DNA of 23,146 nt from the NCBI GenBank assembly GCA_964512045.1, contig CAZEJK010000069.1:1-23146 (forward strand), written 5' to 3'. The notes under the pieces are model-generated. The model worked only from the letters and a program-made list of their open reading frames with translations. It made no database searches and had not been told where the DNA came from. This stretch comes from CAZEJK01 sp964512045 (GTDB taxonomy: Bacteria; Acidobacteriota; Thermoanaerobaculia; Thermoanaerobaculales; Sulfomarinibacteraceae). The position numbers and the translations under genes were made by a program. This document shows positions 8,072-14,950 of the stretch, piece by piece; positions within the stretch are counted from its first letter, which is position 1; each line of letters begins with the position of its first letter.

Positions 8072-8593
8072 TCACGTCCAGACACCGAGACGCCGCATCT
8101 TGTCGACCCGGCGGAGGAACATCTTCTGCTTGAGCCCCGTGAGATGGTGAACGATCAGGACTCCGTCGAGATGGTCGAGCTCGTGACACAGAGCCTGCGC
8201 GAGCAGGCCTTCGGCTTCGATCTCGCGGACCTCGCCGGAGAGATCCTGAGCGCGAACTCGGACCCACGATGGGCGGACGATGTGGGTGAACAGGCCCGGA
8301 AACGAGAGGCAGCCCTCCTCGAGGCGGGTCTTCCCATGGGACTCCACCAGCTCGGGGTTGACGAGCACGATCAGTGCGTCCGGGTCTTCTCCCACGGAGG
8401 TGTCGACGATGGCGAGGCGCTGATTGACACCAATCTGTGGTGCGGCGAGGCCCACTCCGGGCGCTGCGTAGCAGGTCGCTTTCATATCGTCCACGAGCTG
8501 CTCGAGGCCAGCGCCGAGCTCGGTGACGTCGGCGTTTGGTTCTTCCAACCGCGGATCGCCATAGGTCAGGATCTGTCGCTTCTGTGGTGGCAT
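8072..8593 (-). CDS. def: Peptide deformylase
   Basis: This 173-aa enzyme removes the N-formyl group from nascent proteins. All three family motifs are intact: GVGLAAPQ (46-53), EGCLS (93-97, metal ligand C95) and HELDH (137-141, ligands H137 and H141, catalytic E138). The length is normal for the family. Its ATG overlaps the stop of the upstream TPR-cNMP gene by one base (TGATG), so it is probably translated by coupling. The usual neighbour fmt (Met-tRNA formyltransferase) is not present downstream; the next gene is the convergent dnaJ-like gene. The C-terminus is a basic helix (KMFLRRVDKMRRLG), common in bacterial deformylases. Confidence 0.96.
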   Translation of the reverse strand: MPPQKRQILTYGDPRLEEPNADVTELGAGLEQLVDDMKATCYAAPGVGLAAPQIGVNQRLAIVDTSVGEDPDALIVLVNPELVESHGKTRLEEGCLSFPGLFTHIVRPSWVRVRAQDLSGEVREIEAEGLLAQALCHELDHLDGVLIVHHLTGLKQKMFLRRVDKMRRLGVWT

Positions 8594-9480
8594 CAGTGCT
8601 GCTCTCGCATTCGGCGGATCATCGTCTCCACGGTGTCCTGGGCCCGCCGCTTGTAGAACTCGTCGAGCACCTCCAGAACTTCCGGATGGCGGCCGGCGAT
8701 GGAATCGATCGCAGACCTGGTGAGCTCGATGGCCATCACGTGATCTCGAGCGGTGATTGTGGCGGTGCGCGGCTTGCCGGTCAGCAAGGAGACCTCGCCG
8801 AAGAAGTCCCCTGGACCGAGCTCTGCAAGGCGGATGTGCTCTCCGCTGTCGCCGCGAGTGAACACCTTGACGTGGCCGGACACGATCAGGAACAGGCTCG
8901 AGCCCTGCTCGCCCTCAGTCACGACGATGTCGCCCTCCTCATACGCGCGCAGCGAGGTCGAGGAGAGTACCTCCTCGAGTGCCTCCCGGGGGAAGCTCGC
9001 GAACAGCGCCGAGGCTTCCAGCTCTTTGAGCCGCTGGCCCTCCGAGGCATCTTCGCCGTCGTCTCCCGCTGAACCGTCCGCTGCGGCCGCAGCTTCGTCG
9101 TCGTTCGCGGATAGCTGGCTCTGGCGGAGCCGTTCGCTCAGCGGCAAGCTGGACCGCTTGTCTTCCTCGATGAGCACCGCGAGCTCGGCGTGGATGTCAT
9201 CGAGGCTCGGGTCCAGCCGGAGCACCTTCTTGTACAGAGCGATCGCCTTGGCGTAGAACCCATCCCGGGTGTACTTCGAGGCAAGCTCCCGATAGACGGA
9301 GATCGCGTCGTCACGGTCTCCGGCGAGACCCAGGATTTCGGCCTTGCGCAGCAGCAGGTTGAACTGATGCGGGTTCTTCTTGAGTGCGTCGACAACCGCA
9401 GCCAGCGCCTTGTCGTACTCCTTGCGAGCCAGGTACTGATCCAGATTCTCGATCTTGGGGCGCGAAAACGGCAAGTGCAT
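8593..9480 (-). CDS. TPR-cyclic nucleotide-binding domain protein
   Basis: This 295-aa cytoplasmic protein has no signal peptide or membrane segment. Residues about 13-105 contain TPR-like helical repeats (YDKALAAVVDALKKNP; FYAKAIALYKKVLRLDP). An acidic, Ala/Asp-rich low-complexity linker follows (about 115-150). Residues about 155-265 form a cNMP-binding domain with the phosphate-binding cassette FGEVSLLTGKPRTATI (227-242) and the phosphate-contacting R238. There is no HTH, kinase or channel attached, so it is likely a sensor or scaffold passing cAMP or cGMP occupancy through the TPRs; the partner is unknown. ATG 9480 follows GAGGAG. Its last base overlaps the def start. The cassette looks competent to bind ligand, but which nucleotide cannot be read from sequence. 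Confidence 0.88.
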   Translation of the reverse strand: MHLPFSRPKIENLDQYLARKEYDKALAAVVDALKKNPHQFNLLLRKAEILGLAGDRDDAISVYRELASKYTRDGFYAKAIALYKKVLRLDPSLDDIHAELAVLIEEDKRSSLPLSERLRQSQLSANDDEAAAAADGSAGDDGEDASEGQRLKELEASALFASFPREALEEVLSSTSLRAYEEGDIVVTEGEQGSSLFLIVSGHVKVFTRGDSGEHIRLAELGPGDFFGEVSLLTGKPRTATITARDHVMAIELTRSAIDSIAGRHPEVLEVLDEFYKRRAQDTVETMIRRMREQH

Positions 9481-9580
9481 CCGATCTCCTCGGGCGGTGC
9501 CGCGCTCCGGCTCTCGTAAGCGACAGCGGAAGTCTCCACCCTTGAGTCACATCGTGCAGCTGCGAGGACTCGCTGTCAAC

Positions 9581-10156
9581 TCACTCATTCGCACCGAGCT
9601 GGTCAGGCGGAAACAAGGGGGGCGTCGGATCGATCATGGGCAGCAGCGCTTCCATGATCGTCTCCGCCCAGCCGTCGCGTGCTGACGGGTCCAGAGGGAG
9701 CGGGTCGAGACCCCGGCTGACGACCATCTGGCCGAGTAGCCGTTCAATCCTCTCTTGAAAACCCGGACTGGCTGCGCGGACGCCGTCAAACGAGGGCGGC
9801 GAAATGACTGGAACAGCGATCAGCATGCGGTAGCTGGCCATCCACTCATCGAGGACTGCTTCCCACATCCGGGAGGCGCCGGCTGCCGCCACGAGGTAAC
9901 AGTAGTTGTCGAGCAGCGACCGGTCGCAGAGCACCACGGCCTGGCTCCGGAGAGCAACGACCTCCTCGGCCATCTGAGTGGCCAGGATCCACTCCTGAGC
10001 GGCACGGGTGGTGTCCTCGTTGATCGGTAGCGGGCAGCGCCGCGCCACCTCGCTGACCAGCTCCACGTTGACGTCCAGTCGTTTCAGTCTGGCGGCAAGC
10101 TCGTAAACGAGGGTTGTCTTGCCCACACCATGACTGCCGATCAGCGCGACCTTCAT
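9581..10156 (-). CDS. P-loop NTPase, NadR/AAA_28-like nucleotide kinase fold
   Basis: The 191-aa protein opens directly with a beta strand and Walker A loop (KVALIGSHGVGKTT, GSHGVGKT at 7-14), followed by a strand and Asp motif (VVLCDRSLLDNY) typical of small kinases related to the ribosylnicotinamide-kinase half of NadR. The rest is helical with a Pro-rich C-terminus (PTPPLFPPDQ). The substrate is not identifiable; an ATP-dependent kinase or regulatory ATPase is the reasonable call. I chose ATG 10156 because the family begins with the P-loop strand; a 20-codon upstream extension would run through a -10-like box and has no recognisable domain. It sits between the HTH-EIIA gene (69 bp upstream) and the TPR-cNMP gene (100 bp downstream). 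Confidence 0.75.
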   Translation of the reverse strand: MKVALIGSHGVGKTTLVYELAARLKRLDVNVELVSEVARRCPLPINEDTTRAAQEWILATQMAEEVVALRSQAVVLCDRSLLDNYCYLVAAAGASRMWEAVLDEWMASYRMLIAVPVISPPSFDGVRAASPGFQERIERLLGQMVVSRGLDPLPLDPSARDGWAETIMEALLPMIDPTPPLFPPDQLGANE

Positions 10157-10162
10157 GCGGTC

Positions 10163-10168
10163 AGTGTA
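10163..10168 (-). promoter_or_regulatory. Candidate leaderless -10 element of the P-loop NTPase gene
   Basis: Minus-strand TACACT ends six bases before ATG 10156 and no Shine-Dalgarno intervenes, the same arrangement as at xerD. The identical hexamer in the same context (GGTACACTGAC) occurs at the predicted etfB promoter (14874-14884). Confidence 0.35.
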
Positions 10169-10225
10169 CCGCGGGCTCGGTTCCCGTTCCCCGGACCCCG
10201 GAGCCGCAATCCGCACCGCCAGGTG

Positions 10226-10939
10226 TTACCGCGGCATCGGCTTCCCGGTGGGGCGCAGCGACGCGGGCAAGGCGGTCGCGTCCTCGATGAGCAGGTTGTA
10301 GATCTCCTCTGCCCCGTCCGCATCCTTCAGGGCGCTCAGCCGTGACGCCGATCGAACGATCCAGGCGAGCCGAGACAGCCAACGGAGGTGCAGCGCGTCG
10401 TTGCGCAACGCCAGCAGGAAGAACAGGTGCGTCGGTCCCATGTCGGGGGAGCCGAACTCGATCCCTTCCTTGGAGCGTGCCACCGCGATGAACTGGCTGG
10501 GGAACTTGTCCGGGGAGCGACGGCGAGCGTGGAGGAACGCAACGCCCTCTGGAACGGCCGTGGTCACCAGACGCTCCCGCGCTGTCAGTGCAGCCTCGAG
10601 CCAGCCCGGATCGTTGACCAGGTCGAGCTCGGTCATCCGCTCCACCATGAGATGGATGATCTCATCGCGGCTCGATGCCTGGATGTCGGGGAGGATCTGC
10701 TCGACGGATAGAATCTTGTCGAGGGGGCGATCAGTGACTTGAGCGAACGACGACGGCGAAGAGGCCATCGACTCGGATGCCAGCGAGTCCAGGTACTCAT
10801 CGAGGAGGGCACGACGGAAACGCCACTGTCCTCCAATCTTGACCCCCGGGATTTTCCCCTCGTGGGCAAGCCGCACCAGCGTGCGCTCGGCGAGCTTGAG
10901 GTAGTCTGCTGCTTCCTTGGCTGTCATGTACGCTTCCAT
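10226..10939 (-). CDS. Excisionase-type HTH fused to a PTS EIIA (fructose/nitrogen-type) domain
   Basis: The 237-aa protein has an N-terminal helix-turn-helix of the excisionase/MerR-like kind (residues 3-52: YMTAKEAADYLKLAERTLVR, then a wing with GGQWRF). After a Ser-rich linker (about 53-68) a PTS EIIA type-2 domain covers about 72-220, with the phosphorylatable His retained (VPEGVAFLHAR, H137) and the family signature PTHLFFLLAL. It may be a DNA-binding or protein-docking regulator whose activity depends on phosphotransfer from HPr or NPr; no EI, HPr or EIIBC gene is in the window. ATG 10939 is preferred because GGTGAGGA lies five bases upstream; a frame extension to 11011 overlaps the promoter. 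It is divergent from acpP. Confidence 0.85.
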   Translation of the reverse strand: MEAYMTAKEAADYLKLAERTLVRLAHEGKIPGVKIGGQWRFRRALLDEYLDSLASESMASSPSSFAQVTDRPLDKILSVEQILPDIQASSRDEIIHLMVERMTELDLVNDPGWLEAALTARERLVTTAVPEGVAFLHARRRSPDKFPSQFIAVARSKEGIEFGSPDMGPTHLFFLLALRNDALHLRWLSRLAWIVRSASRLSALKDADGAEEIYNLLIEDATALPASLRPTGKPMPR

Positions 10940-10982
10940 GTTGTCCTCACCCCTTTCCGGCCGATCAAGGCCAGTATTGGCT

Positions 10983-11011
10983 GGAGTACACGTTCTTTGG
11001 ATGGATGTCAA
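10983..11011 (-). promoter_or_regulatory. Promoter of the HTH-EIIA gene
   Basis: On the minus strand a perfect TTGACA (11011-11006) is followed after 17 bases by TACTCC (10988-10983). Transcription would start near 10976, giving a leader of about 36 bases that includes the Shine-Dalgarno of the 10939 start. The -10 is a poor match, so the position rests mainly on the -35 and the spacing. Confidence 0.5.
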
Positions 11012-11102
11012 GGGTGCGAGCGCTTCTCGTCCCGGGTTCGCAGCAAACGGTCCTGTTCATCCTCAAAGGGGCGTAGACTTCGTTAGAATTACGCAGAGCG
11101 GC

Positions 11103-11131
11103 TTGCGCCGCCATCGCCTGTGTGCTATCTA
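11103..11131 (+). promoter_or_regulatory. Weak extended -10 promoter candidate for acpP-fabF
   Basis: TTGCGC (11103-11108) is followed after 17 bases by TATCTA (11126-11131), preceded by the extended -10 dinucleotide TG (11123-11124). An alternative -10, TAGAAT (11084-11089), has no good -35. The window from 10940 to 11233 holds no gene, only these divergent promoters and the direct repeats described separately. Confidence 0.35.
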
Positions 11132-11177
11132 GATCGCCCGTGTGAGAGGATGTCTGGATCGTCCGTGTGAGAGGATG
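11113..11177 (+). repeat. Tandem direct repeats in the acpP upstream region
   Basis: A 21-bp unit at 11132-11152 recurs at 11157-11177 with one mismatch (core CGTGTGAGAGGATG identical). A shorter related unit, ATCGCCTGTGTG, is at 11113-11124, aligning with ATCGCCCGTGTG (11133) and ATCGTCCGTGTG (11158). The start-to-start distances are 20 and 25 bases. They lie between the candidate promoter and the acpP start, so they could be operator sites or a leader element. Confidence 0.7.
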
Positions 11178-11233
11178 CGAATCAAGCCAGAGCCCCAAGA
11201 GGGCTCCGAGCAGGTGAGTAGGGAGGAAATCAA

Positions 11234-11470
11234 GTGGATATCGAAGCCAAGGTCAAAGAGATCGTTGTGCAGCAGCTCAGTGTGGACCCCGAGAAGGTGA
11301 CGGCGGATGCCTCGTTCGTCGATGACCTCGGTGCGGACTCCCTGGATATCGTGGAGCTCGTGATGGCGTTCGAGGAGGAGCTCGGTGTCGAGATCCCCGA
11401 CGAAGCTGCAGAGAAGATCAGCACCGTCAAGGACGCTGTCGAGTACTTGAAGCAGAACCTGGAGGAGTAA
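11234..11470 (+). CDS. acpP: Acyl carrier protein
   Basis: The 78-aa acidic protein is a standard type II fatty-acid-synthase acyl carrier. The DSL motif (GADSLDIVELVMAFEEEL) supplies Ser36, the attachment site of 4'-phosphopantetheine. The start is GTG 11234, preceded by GGGAGGA about seven bases upstream; no in-frame ATG fits. The stop TAA abuts the fabF ATG directly, and the fabF ribosome site GGAGGAG lies inside the last acpP codons, so the two genes are almost certainly co-transcribed and translationally coupled. Repeated sequence upstream may regulate it. Confidence 0.98.
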   Translation: MDIEAKVKEIVVQQLSVDPEKVTADASFVDDLGADSLDIVELVMAFEEELGVEIPDEAAEKISTVKDAVEYLKQNLEE

Positions 11471-12709
11471 ATGCAGCGTCGAGTGGTGGTGACCGGGTTG
11501 GGGATGCTGTCCCCGTTGGGGTTGGAGACACGCTCGACATGGGACGGTCTCCTGGCTGGTCGATCGGGCGCCGGTCCCATCACTCGCTTCGATGCTTCGG
11601 ACTACTCGGTGCGGATAGCATGCGAGGTCACCGGTTTCGATGCAACACGTTGGATCGCTCCGAAGGAGCTGAAGAAGTACGACCTGTTCGTCCATTACGC
11701 CGTCGCTGCCGCTCAGATGGCGATGGAGGAGTCAGGCCTGGTGGTGGACGAGTCCAACGCGGAGCGTGTGGGGGTCGTGATCGGCTCGGGAATCGGTGGG
11801 CTTCCGCTCATCGAAAGGACCCATCAGGTCCTGCTCGAGCGCGGGCCGCGGCGAGTGTCGCCGTTCTTCATTCCCGGCGCCATCATCAACATGTGCTCCG
11901 GATTGATCAGCATCCGGACCGGCGCCAAAGGACCGAACTCGGCGACATGCACGGCGTGCTCGACATCGGCCCATGCCATCGGTGACGCCTTCATGTACAT
12001 CCGCAACGGGCAGGCGGACGCGATCCTGGCTGGAGGCTCCGAGGCCGTGATCTCGCCGCTTGCCGTGGCAGGGTTTGCATCGATGCGAGCGTTGTCGACA
12101 CGTAACGATGATCCGCAGCGGGCGTCGCGCCCCTGGGATCGGGATCGCGATGGTTTCGTGATGGCCGAAGGCTCTGCGGTTGTGGTGCTCGAGGAGTACG
12201 AGCACGCGCGGCGGCGGGGCGCTCCGATCCTGGCGGAGGTGCTCGGCTTCGGTATGAGCGGAGACGCCTACCACATCTCCGCACCGAGCGAGGATGGAGA
12301 TGGCGGGATCCGGGTGATGCGCGCAGCCCTGAAGAACGCGCAGCTGAGCCCCGAGTCGGTCGACTACATCAACGCCCACGGCACCGGAACACCGTCGGGG
12401 GACCGCGCCGAGACGGTCGCGATCAAGGCCGTGTTCGGTGACCATGCGCGCCGGCTGGCGGTGTCGTCGACAAAGTCGATGACCGGCCATCTTCTCGGAG
12501 CGGCCGGTAGCCTGGAGTTCGGGATCGCGGTGCTCGCGTGCGTGAACGGGGTGATACCGCCGACGATCAACCTGGACAACCCCGACGACGACAACGACCT
12601 CGACTACGTTCCGCACGTAGCCCGAGAGCAGCCCGTCCGCGTGGCGTTGAGCAACTCGTTCGGGTTCGGTGGCACGAACGGGTGTTTGGCAGTCGGGCGC
12701 GCTCCGTAG
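11471..12709 (+). CDS. fabF: Beta-ketoacyl-ACP synthase II
   Basis: The 412-aa condensing enzyme extends acyl-ACP by decarboxylative Claisen condensation with malonyl-ACP. The catalytic triad is complete and falls at the same numbers as in E. coli FabF: C163 (CTACSTSAHA), H303 (NAHGTGTP) and H340 (TGHLLGAAG), with K335 in SSTKSMTGH. The glycine-rich C-terminal loop (NSFGFGGTN) is present. The length is typical of KAS II. It starts at ATG 11471 immediately after the acpP stop. The acpP-fabF pair is a common fatty-acid synthesis arrangement; fabD, fabG and rnc are not in the window. Confidence 0.98.
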   Translation: MQRRVVVTGLGMLSPLGLETRSTWDGLLAGRSGAGPITRFDASDYSVRIACEVTGFDATRWIAPKELKKYDLFVHYAVAAAQMAMEESGLVVDESNAERVGVVIGSGIGGLPLIERTHQVLLERGPRRVSPFFIPGAIINMCSGLISIRTGAKGPNSATCTACSTSAHAIGDAFMYIRNGQADAILAGGSEAVISPLAVAGFASMRALSTRNDDPQRASRPWDRDRDGFVMAEGSAVVVLEEYEHARRRGAPILAEVLGFGMSGDAYHISAPSEDGDGGIRVMRAALKNAQLSPESVDYINAHGTGTPSGDRAETVAIKAVFGDHARRLAVSSTKSMTGHLLGAAGSLEFGIAVLACVNGVIPPTINLDNPDDDNDLDYVPHVAREQPVRVALSNSFGFGGTNGCLAVGRAP

Positions 12710-12726
12710 ACCGTTGATCGAGGTGG

Positions 12727-12754
12727 CATGCCGCATCGGTGAGCCCGCGGCATG
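12727..12754. repeat. Inverted repeat between fabF and the ClC gene
   Basis: CATGCCGC (12727-12734) pairs perfectly with GCGGCATG (12747-12754) across a 12-base loop, 17 bases after the fabF stop. There is no following T-run, so it may be a weak or factor-assisted terminator, an mRNA-stabilising hairpin, or a protein-binding palindrome for the ClC gene. Confidence 0.4.
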
Positions 12755-12822
12755 TGTGCCGCTCCCACCGCCGAGCTGGCGCTCGGTGGCGGAGTGCTCG
12801 AGAGGGCAGTAGAGGAGAGCAG

Positions 12823-14634
12823 GTGGACCAGCTGACGCTCGTGCAACGCGCTCGACGGTTTGCCGGGCAGCTGAAGCTGTACGACTTCGGCAGGTGGCTG
12901 GTGCTGGCGACGTTCGTCGGTGTGGTCACCGGTCTCGGAGCGGTCGTGTTGACCCTCGGCATCGAGCTCGTTGCCGATCTGCTGCAGGGTCGTCTCGTCG
13001 GGTTCGTGGCCCCTGGACACGGCGACGCCGCGGCCACGGCGTGGCAGTCTCCCGTTCGATCCTGGTGGTTACTGATCGTCCTCCCCGCTGCGGGGGCTCT
13101 CGTAGGCCTCCTGGTGACAACGTTCGCGCCCGAGACCGAGGGCCACGGGACGGACGCAGTGATCCGATCGTTCCACCGTGAGCAGAGCCTGGTGCGCAAG
13201 CGCGTCGGTCCGCTCAAGCTGCTCACCTCGATGATCACCATCGGCTCGGGCGGATCGGCTGGTCGGGAGGGACCGGTGGCACAGGTGGGCGCGGGGTTCG
13301 GCAGCCTTCTCGCGCGTCTCCTCAATCTGTCGAGCAGGGACCGTCGTGTGCTGTTGATCGCAGGTGTGGCTGGCGGTGTCGGCGGGATGTTCCGCGCTCC
13401 GCTCGGCGGCGCTCTTTTTTCGATCGAGGTGCTCTACTCTGAGAACGAGTACGAGTCAGAGGCCTTGATACCGGCGATCATCGCGGCAATCGTCTCGTAC
13501 GTCGTCAATGCGTCGTTGACCGGCTGGGGCTCGGTGTTCCATACCGCTCCGGTTCGCTTCACCCGGCCGATCGAGCTGATCCCCTACATCGCGCTCGGTT
13601 TCTTTCTCGCGATCATCGGGATCGTGTACGTCAAGGTGTTTTACGGCATCCGTGACCTCTTCGCGCGACTGCAGGTGCCAGCGTGGACAAAGCCAGCCAT
13701 CGGTGGCCTGCTGCTCGCCCCCTTGGCGATGGTACTGCCCCAGGTGCTCGGTGGCGGCTACGGCTGGCTGCAGCTGACGCTCGACGGCGACATGCCATTG
13801 AAGCTGCTGGCCGTCCTGGTGCCTGCGAAGATCCTCGCGACGTCGTTGACGATCGCTTCGGGAGGCTCGGGCGGTGTGTTTGCCCCATCGCTGATCATCG
13901 GGGGAATGAGTGGTGCGGTGTTCGCAGACCTTGCCGCCAAGGTGGCGCCATACGCTGCGCCCTCCGCAGGGGCTTGCGTCCTGGTGGGGATGGGTGGTTT
14001 CTTCTCCGGTGTTGCCAAGGTTCCGATCGCGTCCCTCATCATGGTCGCGGAGATGAGCGGCTCGTACCGACTGTTGGTGCCGATGATGCTCGTGGGCTCG
14101 GTCTCGTTCCTGCTGACCCGAGCGGTCAGCATCTACGAGCAGCAGGTGCCCGGTCGCGTGGACTCCGCCACCCACCTGGGCGAGTTCCAGGTGGATCTGC
14201 TGTCCCGTCTGACGGTGCGCGACGTGCCACCGAGCGGTGAGCAGATCCGGACGGTGGCGCGGGGGACGCCGTTCCCGGCGGTGCTGGAGCTGGTGGCGGA
14301 GGCGGAGCAGAACCACTTTCCGGTGCTCGATCCAGAAGGACGGATGATCGGGCTGTTCACCACCGACGACGTGCGTCGCGTGATGGCCTCTCCAGAGGTG
14401 TGGGAGGTGTTGGTGGCGGACGATCTGGGCCTGAACGGCGCCTCGATCCCGTACGTTGGACCGGATGACACCTTGCTGCGGGCGGTACGGCTGTTCACGG
14501 CGCATCGGGCGACAGCGCTACCCGTCCTGAACGGGCCGCCGCCGGCCCGTCTCGAGAGGATCGTGACCGACCACCAGGTGCTCCACCGCTACGATCAGGC
14601 GATGGAGGAGCTCCGCGACCCCGACGAGACCTAG
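12823..14634 (+). CDS. ClC-family chloride channel/transporter with C-terminal CBS pair
   Basis: This 603-aa integral membrane protein has roughly 30-440 as the multi-helix ClC core and about 457-590 as two CBS domains, which in this family bind adenine nucleotides. Core motifs: GREGP (gating Glu at E149), the GVFAP selectivity stretch (351-355) and GSGGSAGREGP. The usual GSGIP loop reads GHGTD, so the Ser that coordinates Cl- is replaced by H108. The internal 'proton glutamate' position is Val203 (LFSIEV, 198-203), as in channel-type ClCs. Start GTG 12823 follows GAGGAG (12812-12817) at good spacing; an in-frame GTG at 12739 would add a very basic, unsupported 28 residues. It is not obviously part of the acpP-fabF unit (113-bp gap). 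Confidence 0.93.
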   Translation: MDQLTLVQRARRFAGQLKLYDFGRWLVLATFVGVVTGLGAVVLTLGIELVADLLQGRLVGFVAPGHGDAAATAWQSPVRSWWLLIVLPAAGALVGLLVTTFAPETEGHGTDAVIRSFHREQSLVRKRVGPLKLLTSMITIGSGGSAGREGPVAQVGAGFGSLLARLLNLSSRDRRVLLIAGVAGGVGGMFRAPLGGALFSIEVLYSENEYESEALIPAIIAAIVSYVVNASLTGWGSVFHTAPVRFTRPIELIPYIALGFFLAIIGIVYVKVFYGIRDLFARLQVPAWTKPAIGGLLLAPLAMVLPQVLGGGYGWLQLTLDGDMPLKLLAVLVPAKILATSLTIASGGSGGVFAPSLIIGGMSGAVFADLAAKVAPYAAPSAGACVLVGMGGFFSGVAKVPIASLIMVAEMSGSYRLLVPMMLVGSVSFLLTRAVSIYEQQVPGRVDSATHLGEFQVDLLSRLTVRDVPPSGEQIRTVARGTPFPAVLELVAEAEQNHFPVLDPEGRMIGLFTTDDVRRVMASPEVWEVLVADDLGLNGASIPYVGPDDTLLRAVRLFTAHRATALPVLNGPPPARLERIVTDHQVLHRYDQAMEELRDPDET

Positions 14635-14641
14635 CGAACGC

Positions 14642-14756
14642 GGGCGCGTTGGCAACCCACGACCCGACGTCTTCGAAGACACAACACCTGCGCCGGGAGC
14701 CGACGGCCGGAGTCCGGCTGTCGGGACCGGGACCGGGGTCGGAGCCGGGCTGCGGC
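14642..14756. repeat. Dispersed repeat, copy A, with hexanucleotide array
   Basis: This segment shares order, spacing and sequence with copy B at 16793-16913: CGTTGGC, then TCTTCGAA 21 bases later in both, then GGCCGG/TCCGGCTG, then a CGGGAC-type hexamer array, then CCGGG(C/T)TGCGGC. The array here is 14722-14749 (CGGGAC, CGGGAC, CGGGGT, CGGAGC, CGGG). It fills the first third of the 316-bp non-coding gap between the ClC gene and etfB; the remainder holds the etfB promoter, operator and leader. Confidence 0.7.
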
Positions 14757-14851
14757 GCCGTGACTTCTGTGAGTGCGATAGGGTTGCTGGGGGACCCAAT
14801 ACCATCCCGGAAAGGCCGTAGCAGGATGTCGAGGGTGCCGCGCTGCAGCAC

Positions 14852-14881
14852 TTGGCCAGACGAGGGGATCTCTGGTACACT
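14852..14881 (+). promoter_or_regulatory. Promoter of etfBA
   Basis: TTGGCC (14852-14857) and TACACT (14876-14881) are separated by 18 bases. The expected start is around 14888, immediately before the palindromic operator at 14893-14910. The leader to the etfB GTG would be about 62 bases and ends in a GGGAGG Shine-Dalgarno. Confidence 0.5.
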
Positions 14882-14892
14882 GACGAGAGAAA

Positions 14893-14910
14893 TGAATGAG
14901 CATTCATTCA
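14893..14910. promoter_or_regulatory. FadR (TetR-type)-like operator upstream of etfBA
   Basis: TGAATGA (14893-14899), spacer GCAT, TCATTCA (14904-14910) is a perfect 7+4+7 inverted repeat. Half-sites and spacing equal the operator known for the Bacillus FadR/YsiA fatty-acid-degradation repressor (TGAATGA-N4-TCATTCA), which in Bacillus controls operons that include etfB and etfA. It overlaps the start of the predicted transcript, where a repressor would block initiation. The regulator gene is not in the window. Confidence 0.75.
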
Positions 14911-14950
14911 GGTCGTGTCTGACGGCGTACGACAAACAGGGAGGTCAAAC

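Noticed and set aside
12739..12822. Upstream GTG start for the ClC gene
   Set aside because: It adds an Arg-rich, unsupported leader and begins inside the palindrome; GTG 12823 has GAGGAG at correct spacing.
13261..13280. Fluoride-specific CLC-F transporter
   Set aside because: The gating segment reads GREGP as in Cl- ClCs, and CBS domains are present; nothing else suggests fluoride specificity.
14722..14749. CRISPR-like array in the GC-rich repeats
   Set aside because: The units are 6 bp, contiguous and degenerate with no spacers; this is a micro/minisatellite.
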